Assembly (NCBI RefSeq): GCF_001298105.1
Contig: NZ_LGJH01000147.1
Location: forward strand, 31,975 to 95,974
Length of the DNA stretch: 64,000 bases
Origin: Novosphingobium sp. ST904
GTDB lineage: Bacteria; Pseudomonadota; Alphaproteobacteria; Sphingomonadales; Sphingomonadaceae
Direction of reading: 5' to 3'
Shown: positions 17,167-25,896 of the stretch, piece by piece
How the letters are laid out: each line of letters starts with the position of its first letter
Numbering within the stretch: the first letter of the stretch is position 1
The notes under the pieces: generated by a model
Seen by the model: only the letters and a program-made list of their open reading frames with translations
What the model was told of the DNA's origin: nothing
Database searches by the model: none
Made by a program: the position numbers and the translations under genes

Positions 17167-18986
17167 CTATCCCTTGGTCGCGCTTCCCGGCGCGCGTTCG
17201 AGCAGGTCGGCGAACTCGCCTGCCGGACTGGCCGAAGGCATGGCGGCCATGGCCCGCGCGAGGTTCGGCCCGGTGGCCTCCTCCGGGCGCCCTGTCAGCA
17301 TTTCGAAGACCGGCGCGGCGGGCAGGCCCCGGAACGCCGCCGCATAGCGTGCATGAAGCCCGGCAAGGCCTTCCTCGCGGCCGAGCATGGCCAACGAGAT
17401 CGCGTGACGCAGCACCACCGCCTGACCCACTGTGTCCAGCGCCCGGCCGCTTGGCAGGGAGCCCGCCGAAGCCTCCGCATAACGGGCCCAGTCCCGCTGC
17501 TTCCAGAGGATCTCGGCACGCAGAGTATCGGCGGAAGGCACGTCCTGAAGCACCGCCATGGCCTCGTCGATGCGGCCGATCTGGCTGAGCGCCGCGGCCT
17601 CCACGCGCTTGCGGGCGGCGATCATGGCATCCGGCAGCGAAGGATCCTCGGACTTGCGCAGGGTATCGAGCGCACGGTCGGGCCGTCCGGCAAGGATGAA
17701 CAGCGTCGCCACGCGGGCCGAGAGCGGGCCGCGCGCCAGATCGCCGGCACGGACGAAGAGCTGGTAGGACAGCAGGTCCGCCGCGCGCTCGTAAAGCCCT
17801 GCCTGCTGGAGCCGCTCGGCCAGGTGGCTGGCCATGAGGTCACCCTCGGCCCCGCCCGGCGCAATGTCGCGATAGTCCCAGTAAAGCCCGGCCGCCTTGT
17901 CGAGCGGGAGCTTGCGCGCAGGGTCCAGCGCGGTCGCCAGCTTGGCGCGCAGGCCGGGAAGGAAGTCCGCGCCCTGCTGCCCTGCATCATGATAGCGGAA
18001 CAGGGCCGAACCCGCCGCCAGCGCCCCGGTAAGGTCTCCGCGCGCATCGTAGAGCTTGTAGGTGAGCCGCAGCGCCCGCTCCTCGATGGCATCGCCGCGC
18101 CAGGCATAGCGGATCGCATCGAGCCGCTTGAGCGCCGCCTCGGGGCCGACGGTGTGGTGCGCCACTTCGGCTTCCACCTCGCTCAGCCGCGCGTCCATGC
18201 GCTGCTCCATCGTGCCCGATTTCTCGACACGGGCGAAGCGCAGCCGCGCCTCGTCGGCATGGCCCTGCGCCAGTTCGGCACGGCCACGGTAGAGGTTCGC
18301 CGCCGGATCGCGATCCGGCAGCGGGGCGAGCCACTGCATCGCCTTGGCCGGTGCCCCGCCCTCGACAGCGGCACGGGCGGCGGCAAGCACGAAAGCCTTG
18401 GGCCGGGGCGTGGTCAGCGCGCCCCGCGCGCAGTCGAGCTGCGCCAGCGCCTGATCGGCCAGAGCGCTCTGCGCCAGCGCCCTCAGGCGCCAGGCGCAGG
18501 CTTCGGGATTGGTGCCCAGCCCCGCCGCGCCGAGCGAGGCGAGCGCATCGGGATAACGGCCGAGCAGGGTCAGCGCCGCCCCTTGCGCCAGCCGGTAGGT
18601 ATCGACCATCTCCAGGTCGGGATCGTCCTGCCGCATGACTTCCAGCACGCCGAACGCCTCTGCCCCGCGCTCCTGCCCGATCAGGCTTCGGGCATAGTTC
18701 CAGCGCGCCTGCTGCCGCTCGGGCTGCGGCGCGCGGGAGAGGCGCATCCACGCATCGTCTTGCGAAATCCTGCCCCAGGCGGCGGGACCGACGATGGCGG
18801 GCTGCTGCGCGAGGTCGGCGGCGAAGCCCGGCAGACGCGGCGGGCGCGGCAGTGCCGGCCGCGCGGGCTCGGGCACGCGCATGGGTGCGGCCGTGGCGCT
18901 GGTAACGGGCGCGTTCACGGTGGGCGCGGCCACGAGCGCGCGCCCGGGATGAGCGCGGCAGACGCCAGCAGGCGAGTAAGAATCAC
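17167..18986 (-). CDS. Secreted TPR/alpha-solenoid protein in flagellar cluster (frameshifted near 5' end)
   Basis: Unknown function. The long frame (588 residues) is Ala/Leu/Arg-rich with repeated helix pairs of TPR type (EACAWRLRALAQSALADQAL; PAANLYRGRAELAQGHADEA; SARVATLFILAGRPDRALDT). Its apparent start lacks a ribosome site. One added base near 18931-18945 joins it to GTG 18986, adding a signal-peptide-like LTRLLASAALIPG and giving ~606 residues. That GTG overlaps the stop of the 91-residue gene (GTGA), supporting coupling. Predicted periplasmic. Its position near a motE-like gene makes a MotC-like motor role conceivable. Confidence 0.62.
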
Positions 18987-19258
18987 ATCAAGGCTCCGGG
19001 AAACATGACCGACATCGTGAACAGGGCCCCGCCCAGCAGGCAGCCGAGCAGGAACAGCAGGGCCGCGCCGGCCGCCCAGAGCAGCCCGCCGCCCTCGCGC
19101 GGCCTGGCCGCCGTGCCGCTGTCCACTCCGGCAAGCTGGACATTGTCCGTCCGACGGCGCGCAGGCGAGGCCCCTGGCGCGTTGGCAGCCGCAGGATTGC
19201 GCTCCGGAACGCCGGAAGAGAACACCCTGACCTTGGCCGGACGCTGATCGCTGCTCAT
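18983..19258 (-). CDS. Small single-pass membrane protein in flagellar cluster
   Basis: 91 residues: a polar, basic Ala/Pro-rich N-terminal half, then one strong hydrophobic segment (LLWAAGAALLFLLGCLLGGA) near the C-terminus. No family recognised. It is followed by the TPR gene with overlapping GTGA codons, so the two are probably co-expressed. A -10-like TTCTATAATAGG lies 30-40 nt upstream. Predicted inner-membrane protein with most of the chain in the cytoplasm. Confidence 0.6.
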   Translation of the reverse strand: MSSDQRPAKVRVFSSGVPERNPAAANAPGASPARRRTDNVQLAGVDSGTAARPREGGGLLWAAGAALLFLLGCLLGGALFTMSVMFPGALM

Positions 19259-19287
19259 CTGGACCTGACTCCTGAGGTTTCATCCTA

Positions 19288-19295
19288 TTATAGAA
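19288..19295 (-). promoter_or_regulatory. -10-like element between divergent unknown genes
   Basis: Minus strand CCTTCTATAATAGG upstream of the 91-residue gene. The same bases read CATCCTATTATAG on the plus strand, upstream of the 143-residue gene, so it could serve both directions. Confidence 0.45.
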
Positions 19296-19346
19296 GGACA
19301 AACCGCAAGGCGTCCGCGCACGCCGGACCCGATCTGGAGTTGCCGA

Positions 19347-19778
19347 ATGCCCCGTCCCGCCTCCTGCCGCAGTGCAACGACCCTCGCGGCACTGCTTGCG
19401 GTGACGCTCGGCCTTGCCGCCTCCGCTCATGCAGAGGACAAGAAGGCCGATCCTCTCCCCCCACCGGACCCCTCGTTCCTGGCGATGGACGACATCGACG
19501 CCCCGATCATCGACAGCGGCCGCATCGACGGCGTGCTGCACGTCTCGATCGTGGTGAAGACCAAATCGGCGGAAAGCGCCGCCGAACTGGCGAAGCGAAT
19601 GCCGGAACTGCGTGCGGCCTCGCTGGCGGCGGCGATCGAATTCGCGCGGCTCCATGCCTCGCCGTTCACGCCCGTCAACGTCGCGCGGCTCTCGGCGATG
19701 ATGTCCCCCCCGATCAAGCGGCTCGACGCGGGGATCGAGAAGGTCCTGATCGTGAAGGTTTCAGCCACCGAATCCTGA
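19347..19778 (+). CDS. Secreted protein of unknown function, weakly FliL-like
   Basis: 143 residues. Signal peptide with hydrophobic core TLAALLAVTLGLAAS and AHA cleavage site (~residue 29). The mature part runs IDGVLHVSIVVKTKSAESAA (strand), AELAKRMPELRAASLAAAIE (helix), and a C-terminal strand GIEKVLIVKVSA. This strand-helix-strand order with a 'MPELR' turn is reminiscent of the FliL periplasmic domain, but the similarity is too weak to name it. It is divergent from the 91-residue membrane protein and followed by a strong terminator. Confidence 0.6.
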   Translation: MPRPASCRSATTLAALLAVTLGLAASAHAEDKKADPLPPPDPSFLAMDDIDAPIIDSGRIDGVLHVSIVVKTKSAESAAELAKRMPELRAASLAAAIEFARLHASPFTPVNVARLSAMMSPPIKRLDAGIEKVLIVKVSATES

Positions 19779-19811
19779 AGCCCGCCCCCGGCCGCACCGC
19801 CTGACCCACAA

Positions 19812-19854
19812 ACGAAAGCCCCCCGCCCGTCAGACCGGACGGGGGGGCTTTCGT
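19812..19854. terminator. Strong bidirectional terminator
   Basis: Long stem ACGAAAGCCCCCC ... GGGGGGGCTTTCGT between convergent genes ending at 19778 and 19891. It includes a C6/G7 core. Confidence 0.8.
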
Positions 19855-19890
19855 GTTTCGGAGCGGCTTTCGAAAAAGGGAGGCGCCGTC

Positions 19891-20541
19891 CTACTGTGCG
19901 GCTGGTCCCGCCCCTTGCGGCTTCCCGCCCGAAGCGAGCGCCTGCGGACGCGGCTTTCCGCGCATCGGCGCGGCGGCGGCGGCCGGAGCCTTGATGACCT
20001 TGCGCCCCGCCATCGCCATGGAAAGCTCCACGGCCGCGCTGGGAGTCATGTAGGCCATGATCTGCGCGGTGGCGCGTTCGCGCATGCGCTTGGCCACCTG
20101 CGTCTGGACCTCGATGTCCAGCTTCTCGAGGATCGGCGCGGCGCGCTGGGGCTTCATCGTCTGGTAGATGCGCGCCAGATTGTCGTAAGGCACGTCGGGC
20201 TCGGCCGCGCCGTTACGCCCCGCGGGTTGCTGCCCGCCCTGCGCGGCCTGGTTCTGCTGCATCTGGCCGGCAAGGCGCGTCTCGCCCGCCTTGACCGCCT
20301 GCTCCCGCATTTCGAGCTTGCGGCGTTCGGCCGCCAGCACGCGGTCGCGCTGCGAGGTCGCGTCCTGAAGCGAGGCGCCGAGACGCCCGGAATCGCCCTT
20401 CCCCGCATCGGCCGGCGGCGCGGCAAGGGCGATGGCATTGGCCACCGCCGCCGCCCCGGCGACCGCGAAGATCAGCCGCGATGGCTGGGTGAGCGAGCGA
20501 AGAGGCGACAGCGCGCCTCCAAGCCGGGCGGAAAGCGTCAT
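19891..20541 (-). CDS. MotE-like flagellar protein (MgtE-N-type domain)
   Basis: 216 residues. One N-terminal membrane segment (LIFAVAGAAAVANAIALAA), a charged helical stretch ERRKLEMREQAVKAGETRLA (coiled coil), then the signature domain NLARIYQTMKPQRAAPILEK ... VAKRMRERATAQIMAYMTP, typical of MotE/MgtE N-terminal domains. In rhizobia MotE is a periplasmic chaperone for MotC. A Pro/Ala/Gly-rich tail follows. Last of fliL-fliM-DUF6468-motE, 4-nt overlap upstream. Confidence 0.78.
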   Translation of the reverse strand: MTLSARLGGALSPLRSLTQPSRLIFAVAGAAAVANAIALAAPPADAGKGDSGRLGASLQDATSQRDRVLAAERRKLEMREQAVKAGETRLAGQMQQNQAAQGGQQPAGRNGAAEPDVPYDNLARIYQTMKPQRAAPILEKLDIEVQTQVAKRMRERATAQIMAYMTPSAAVELSMAMAGRKVIKAPAAAAAPMRGKPRPQALASGGKPQGAGPAAQ

Positions 20542-21149
20542 GCAACCGCGCTTTCACGCGAAGCGCGCGCCGTGGCGATGTCGCGGACCACGCCGGTGGT
20601 GTCGCCGCGAACCGCATCGTTGGCCGCCGCTGCGACCTTGCGGCGCGAACGCGTGCGGGCCGGAGCGGGCGCCGCGATCTTCTCGGCCTCGAGGATGCCG
20701 GCAACGACCTTCTCGGCATCGGTCTTGACGGTGCGACCGGCGGCCTTGGCGCGGCTGGCCGGCTTGGCGGCGGTCTTGGCGGCCGTGCGCGGCTTGGCGG
20801 GCGCACGCTTCTTCGGCGCCTTTTCCTCGACCCTGGGGGTCTGCGCGGCGGCATCCATGATACGGTCGGCCACGGCATTGCCGATACCCACCATCAGCGA
20901 GAGTTCGTCGCGAATTTCCTCGGCGGCGGCGATGGCGCTGGCCTGGGCCTTGCCGTCGGTCGCCAGCACGCGCTTGAGATCGCCCAGAACGATGCGGGCC
21001 TGGTTGGTCGCACGGTCGATCTGGGTCACGCTGTCGGCAAGCTGGGTATCGCGCATGATCCGCAGGCGGCGGCTCATGCGGGCGCTCTGCACCAGCACGG
21101 AGACGCAGAGCAGGATCAGCGCGACGTTGATCACGGTGGTGAAGGTCAT
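20538..21149 (-). CDS. DUF6468-like membrane protein with histone-H1-like basic tail
   Basis: 203 residues from ATG 21149. An N-terminal membrane anchor (TTVINVALILLCVSVLVQSA) precedes a helical segment (LADSVTQIDRATNQARIVLG ... EEIRDELSLMVGIGNAVADR). Then comes a strongly basic Ala/Lys/Pro region (EEKAPKKRAPAKPRTAAKTA) resembling histone H1 tails. Position between fliM and motE matches the flagellar DUF6468 proteins of alphaproteobacteria, whose function is not established. Overlaps fliM and motE-like genes by 4 nt. Confidence 0.7.
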   Translation of the reverse strand: MTFTTVINVALILLCVSVLVQSARMSRRLRIMRDTQLADSVTQIDRATNQARIVLGDLKRVLATDGKAQASAIAAAEEIRDELSLMVGIGNAVADRIMDAAAQTPRVEEKAPKKRAPAKPRTAAKTAAKPASRAKAAGRTVKTDAEKVVAGILEAEKIAAPAPARTRSRRKVAAAANDAVRGDTTGVVRDIATARASRESAVA

Positions 21150-22165
21150 TTCGGATACCCCTTGGAAATGTCGGTGGCCATGCGGATGGCGATATTGCTC
21201 GAACGCTGGCCGATGTGAGCGCGGCCCAGCGGCACGCCGCCGCAATGGACCTGGAGCGCGTCGTTCGGGCTGTGGCTGAGGGCGATCGTCTGCCCCACCT
21301 TGAGGTTCATCACGTCGCGCAGGCTCATCAGCTTTTCGCCGAGCACGACATCGACGGTGACTTCGGTATTATAGAGCTCGCTGGCCATATGCGTGGCCCA
21401 CATGCGATCGCGGCCGAGTTTTTCGCCCATGAAGCGCTGGAGCAGCTTGTTGCGGACCGGCTCGATCGTGGCATAGGGCAGCAGGACCGAGAACTTGCCG
21501 CCGCGCCCTTCCATGTCGACACGGAAAGTGGCGACCGCGGCAATGTTGCTGGGTCCGGCGATGGCGGCGAAGCGCGGGCTCGATTCCATGCGCTCGACCA
21601 CCATGTTCACCTGCTCGATCGCCTCGAACGCCTGCGACAGGTCGTCAAGCGCGAGCTGCACCATCTTCGAGACCAGCATGGTCTCGATGGTGGTGAAGGC
21701 GCGGCCTTCCACCCGCATCGGGCGCGTACCCTTGCGCCCGCCCAGCAGGGCATCGACGACCGCGTAGATCAGGCCGGAATCGACCGTGACGACGCCGTAG
21801 TTCTCCCACTCCGTCACCTGGAACACGCCGAACATGGCGGGCAGCGGCACGTGGTTCATGAACTCGCCGAAGCGGGTGGAGGTGATTTCCTCCAGGCTGA
21901 CGTCGATCGCATCCGAGGTGAGGTTGCGCATGCTGGTGGCGAAAGCGCGCACCATGCGTTCGCAGACCACTTCCAGCATCGGCAGCCGTTCATGGCTGAT
22001 GACGTTGGATTCGATCACCGCCTTCAGCCCGCTCTTGGGCTGGACCGGCGCGTCACCGTCGAACCCGAACAGGGCGTCGATGCCGGCCTGATCGAAAGTA
22101 TCGTCGTTGATCGCGCCCATCTTGGGCGGATCGGGCAGGATGAAGTCGTCGAAATCGTCCATCAT
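21146..22165 (-). CDS. fliM: Flagellar motor switch protein FliM
   Basis: 339 residues, full length. The CheY-binding N-terminal motif appears as FDQAGIDALFGF (~residue 25-36). The middle CheC-like domain includes RNLTSDAIDVSLEEITSTRF and FGVFQVTEWENYGVVTVDSG. The C-terminal SpoA/FliN-like domain includes EVTVDVVLGEKLMSLRDVMN and HCGGVPLGRAHIG. Part of the C-ring; sets rotation sense on binding CheY-P. Overlaps fliL and the DUF6468-like gene by 4 nt each. Confidence 0.96.
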   Translation of the reverse strand: MMDDFDDFILPDPPKMGAINDDTFDQAGIDALFGFDGDAPVQPKSGLKAVIESNVISHERLPMLEVVCERMVRAFATSMRNLTSDAIDVSLEEITSTRFGEFMNHVPLPAMFGVFQVTEWENYGVVTVDSGLIYAVVDALLGGRKGTRPMRVEGRAFTTIETMLVSKMVQLALDDLSQAFEAIEQVNMVVERMESSPRFAAIAGPSNIAAVATFRVDMEGRGGKFSVLLPYATIEPVRNKLLQRFMGEKLGRDRMWATHMASELYNTEVTVDVVLGEKLMSLRDVMNLKVGQTIALSHSPNDALQVHCGGVPLGRAHIGQRSSNIAIRMATDISKGYPK

Positions 22166-22665
22166 TGCTGAACGAGGTCCTGGATCAGCACGTCCTTGAC
22201 CATGCCGGCGCCAAGCGCCTGGGTCGAACGCGTCATCATCTCTTCCTTGATGCGGAACACCGCGGCGGAACCGTTGAGATCGTCAGGCCGCAGTTCGCGC
22301 AGGAACGGTTGCAGTGCATCGAGCACGACCGGCAGCTTTTCCTTGACCTTGTCGGCCTTGCCCTCGGCGGCGACGATGATGAAGCGCAGCTTGAGGAAGC
22401 GCGCCTGGCTGTCTCCGCCGCGCAGGTTCACGATCATCGGCGGCACTTCGATATAGGATGAAGCACCGCCTTCACCCGCCGGCGCCTCTGCGGCGGCCTC
22501 ATGTTCGGCGCCGTCGTCGCCGCCGCGCATGAACCACCAGGCCCCGCCGCCACCGGCCAGCAGGGCCAGAACCGCGGCTCCGCCGATCACCAGCATTTTC
22601 CGCCCGGGCTTCCTGGGCTCCGGCACATCGACCGGCGTCACGTCGATCACGTCGTCGCTGGACAC
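22162..22665 (-). CDS. fliL: Flagellar basal-body protein FliL
   Basis: Inner-membrane protein around the stator. One TM (MLVIGGAAVLALLAGGGGAW), a short acidic Glu/Ala linker, and the C-terminal periplasmic domain (SYIEVPPMIVNLRGGDSQAR ... LPVVLDALQPFLRELRPDDL). The start is placed at GTG 22665 (167 residues) because AAGGGG sits 6 nt upstream. The ATG two codons earlier touches that same site directly, and GTG 22701 has no ribosome site. First gene of fliL-fliM-DUF6468-motE. Confidence 0.9.
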   Translation of the reverse strand: MSSDDVIDVTPVDVPEPRKPGRKMLVIGGAAVLALLAGGGGAWWFMRGGDDGAEHEAAAEAPAGEGGASSYIEVPPMIVNLRGGDSQARFLKLRFIIVAAEGKADKVKEKLPVVLDALQPFLRELRPDDLNGSAAVFRIKEEMMTRSTQALGAGMVKDVLIQDLVQQ

Positions 22666-22743
22666 TTTCATCCCCTTGGCTGTCGGGATGCGCCCCCTCA
22701 CCGAAATGGTGTCCGCGCATCCGCTTTCGCGATTTCGCCTCTA

Positions 22744-22751
22744 TTATAGGA
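22744..22751 (-). promoter_or_regulatory. -10-like element for fliL operon
   Basis: Minus strand TTTCCTATAATAGAGG, containing a consensus TATAAT, ~80 nt upstream of the fliL start. The plus-strand reading CCTCTATTATAGG faces flgF, so the element may be bidirectional. Confidence 0.5.
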
Positions 22752-22812
22752 AAGCCGCGCGGCAAAATCTGCCTAGCGCCGAATATCGAGAACTTTTTCG
22801 CAAGGTGCTGGA

Positions 22813-23556
22813 ATGGACGTATCCTCCTTCGTTCTGCTGAGCCACGAGCAGGCCTTGCGCCGGCAGCTCGACATCACCGCCAACAACATGGCGAACACCA
22901 ATACCGTGGGCTACAAGCGTGAGCAGGCGCTGTTCCACGAATATGTCGAGACCGTGAAGGATGCGCCCGTCCAGGATGCGCGCAAGACTTCGTTCGTGCT
23001 CGACTTCGGCGCCGTGCACGACACCGCGCAAGGCGCGTTCCAGTCTACCGGCAACCCGCTCGACGTGATGATCGACGGGCCGGGCTACCTCAACGTGGAA
23101 ACGCCCGAAGGCGGCGTCGCCTATACGCGGGCAGGCTTCGTGAAGATCCTGAGCACCGGCGAACTGGCCAGTTCCGGCGGCCAGCGCCTGCTGGACCAGA
23201 ACGGCCAGCCGATCACCATCCCGGCCGACCAGATGAACCAGGTGTCGATCACCGAGGACGGTTCGGTCATGGCCGCGGGCGCCCAGGTCGGCCGTCTCGC
23301 CGTCACCAGCTTCGCCGACGAGAACATGCTGGAACCGCGCGGCGACGGGATGCTTACCGGCACCGGCGGCCGCTTCCTCGCCGCCGCGCAGACCAAGCTC
23401 AAGACCGGCGGGGTCGAGGCCTCCAACGTCGAGCCGATCAAGGAGACCACCAACATGGTCGAGATCCTCCGCTCGTACCAGACCAGCCAGCGCCTCTCCG
23501 CCGACCTCAACGACATGCGCAAGCGCGCGATCGACCGGCTCAGCCGCGTAAGCTGA
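22813..23556 (+). CDS. flgF: Flagellar basal-body rod protein FlgF
   Basis: 247 residues. N-terminal rod motif SFVLLSHEQALRRQLDITAN and NMANTNTVGYKREQ; C-terminal VEASNVEPIKETTNMVEILR. Proximal rod component. First of flgF-flgG-flgA-flgH; it is shorter than FlgG and has the FlgF-type N-terminus. Confidence 0.94.
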   Translation: MDVSSFVLLSHEQALRRQLDITANNMANTNTVGYKREQALFHEYVETVKDAPVQDARKTSFVLDFGAVHDTAQGAFQSTGNPLDVMIDGPGYLNVETPEGGVAYTRAGFVKILSTGELASSGGQRLLDQNGQPITIPADQMNQVSITEDGSVMAAGAQVGRLAVTSFADENMLEPRGDGMLTGTGGRFLAAAQTKLKTGGVEASNVEPIKETTNMVEILRSYQTSQRLSADLNDMRKRAIDRLSRVS

Positions 23557-23596
23557 CCCCCGCACAGTCCCACCTCATTTTCACGAAGGAGCCATC

Positions 23597-24382
<786 letters not shown>

Positions 24383-24386
24383 GACC

Positions 24387-24824
24387 ATGCTCACCGCTCT
24401 CCTCCTCGCCCCCGCGCTGGCCAGTGCCCCGGCGCTTCCGGCCGGCGAACCCGCGCCGGTTCTCGCCCGCACCGTAGAGCGCGGCGAAGTGCTCTCGAAG
24501 GCGGACTTCGTCACCGCGCCGGTGCTGCCGGCAGTGGCCCGCAACGCGCTGAGCCCGGCCGAAGCGGCGGGGCAGGAAGCGGTGCGCCGTCTCAACGCCG
24601 GAGCGCCCGTGCGCGCCACCGACCTCACCGCCCCGCACCTCGTGCGGCGCGGCGAGGCGGTGACGATCTCGCTCATTTCCGGCGGCCTCAAGATCACCTC
24701 GGCGGGCCGCGCGCTCAGCGACGGCGCCAAGGGCGAACAGGTGCGCGTGCTCAACCTCGCCACCAACCGCACGCTGGATGCCGTGGCCGAAGGCAGCGGC
24801 GATGTCCGCATGTCGGTCCAATAA
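24387..24824 (+). CDS. flgA: P-ring assembly chaperone FlgA (short form)
   Basis: 145 residues, well below the ~220 usual for enterobacterial FlgA: essentially the SAF domain alone. A short signal-like N-terminus (LTALLLAPALASAPALPAGE) is followed by ARTVERGEVLSKADFVTAPV and VRATDLTAPHLVRRGEAVTI. It helps assemble FlgI in the periplasm; flgI itself is not in the window. Starts 4 nt after flgG. Confidence 0.85.
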   Translation: MLTALLLAPALASAPALPAGEPAPVLARTVERGEVLSKADFVTAPVLPAVARNALSPAEAAGQEAVRRLNAGAPVRATDLTAPHLVRRGEAVTISLISGGLKITSAGRALSDGAKGEQVRVLNLATNRTLDAVAEGSGDVRMSVQ

Positions 24825-24867
24825 GCGGCGCAGCGGTACCCAGCCCTGCGCCCAAGGAGGCAAGCTC

Positions 24868-25644
24868 ATGAAATCGCGTTTCACGCCGTTCGTTTCCGCG
24901 CTGCTCGCCGCCAGCCTGCTGTCAGGCTGCGGTTCGATCGGACGGCTCAAGAACGTCGGCAAGGCGCCGAAGATGTCGGAAGCGGAAAGCCCGGTCGCCC
25001 CGCGCCTCCAGCCCTCGCTCGGCAATCACTCCGTCGATGACCGGGCGCTGGCGGGCGGCGATGCCCCGCAGGCGGACGCGGCGCGCGGCGCCTCGTTGTT
25101 CCGCACCGGTGGCGGCGCCTTCTTCCGCGACCAGCGCGCCTCCCGCGTGGGTGACATCGTGACGATCCGCATCAACATCGCGGACAACGCCCAGGTCGCC
25201 AATTCGACCACCCGCACCCGCAACGGCAGCGAGACCGGCGGGATCGCCGCGCTGCTGGGGCTCGAAAGCCAGATTCCCAAGATCCTGCCCGGCAGCCCCG
25301 ATCCGGGGAACCTCGTCAGCACGGACTCGAAGTCCAGCGCCACCGGCATCGGCAACACCACCCGGAGCGAACAGATCAACATGACGGTCGCCGCCACCGT
25401 CGTCGGCGTGCTGCCCAACGGCAATCTCCAGATTCGCGGCAAGCAGGAAGTGCGCGTCAATTACGAACTGCGCGAACTCGTCGTCACCGGCGTGATCCGG
25501 CCCGAGGACATCGCGCGCGACAATTCGATCAAGCACTCCCAGATCGCCGAGGCCCGCATCAGCTACGGCGGACGCGGCCAGCTTACCGATGCACAGCAGG
25601 CACGCTGGGGCCAACAGATCTACGACGCGCTCTTCCCGTTCTGA
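24868..25644 (+). CDS. flgH: Flagellar L-ring lipoprotein FlgH
   Basis: 258 residues from the ATG at 24868, preceded by AAGGAGG 7 nt away. Lipobox LLSGC with Cys ~21 marks a lipoprotein signal. FlgH motifs: FFRDQRASRVGDIVTIRINI, ANSTTRTRNGSETGGIAALL, GNLQIRGKQEVRVNYELREL and VTGVIRPEDIARDNSIKHSQ. Forms the outer-membrane ring of the basal body. Last gene of the flgF operon; a stem-loop follows. Confidence 0.97.
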   Translation: MKSRFTPFVSALLAASLLSGCGSIGRLKNVGKAPKMSEAESPVAPRLQPSLGNHSVDDRALAGGDAPQADAARGASLFRTGGGAFFRDQRASRVGDIVTIRINIADNAQVANSTTRTRNGSETGGIAALLGLESQIPKILPGSPDPGNLVSTDSKSSATGIGNTTRSEQINMTVAATVVGVLPNGNLQIRGKQEVRVNYELRELVVTGVIRPEDIARDNSIKHSQIAEARISYGGRGQLTDAQQARWGQQIYDALFPF

Positions 25645-25656
25645 GCGCAGTCCATT

Positions 25657-25701
25657 GCGAAAATGCATGGCCTCTCCGGCATTGGCCGGAGGGGTTTTCG
25701 C
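25657..25701 (+). terminator. Terminator after flgH
   Basis: CCTCTCCGGC/GCCGGAGGGG stem (with one G-T pair) followed by TTTT; outer arms GCGAAAA/TTTTCGC extend the symmetry. Confidence 0.8.
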
Positions 25702-25728
25702 ACATCTGCAATAACGGTTTCAAACCGA

Positions 25729-25736
25729 CCCTATAT
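25729..25736 (+). promoter_or_regulatory. -10-like element for flagellin
   Basis: Plus strand GACCCTATATTCAC, ~160 nt upstream of the flagellin ATG. It leaves a long 5' leader, the kind of leader FlbT is known to act on in Caulobacter. One base differs from TCCTATAT. Confidence 0.45.
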
Positions 25737-25896
25737 TCACTGTAAACTCCGAAAATATTTTCGGCACATCGCCCGCAGTTGTTTTCGAACTTCCTAGAAT
25801 GAAATCGCAGCCGGAAGATTTCCTGCTGCACGCATGGCAGCGTGATCTGCCGTCTGGCCGCAGAACCGGCCTGTAATTCTAGAAGGAAATGATACA

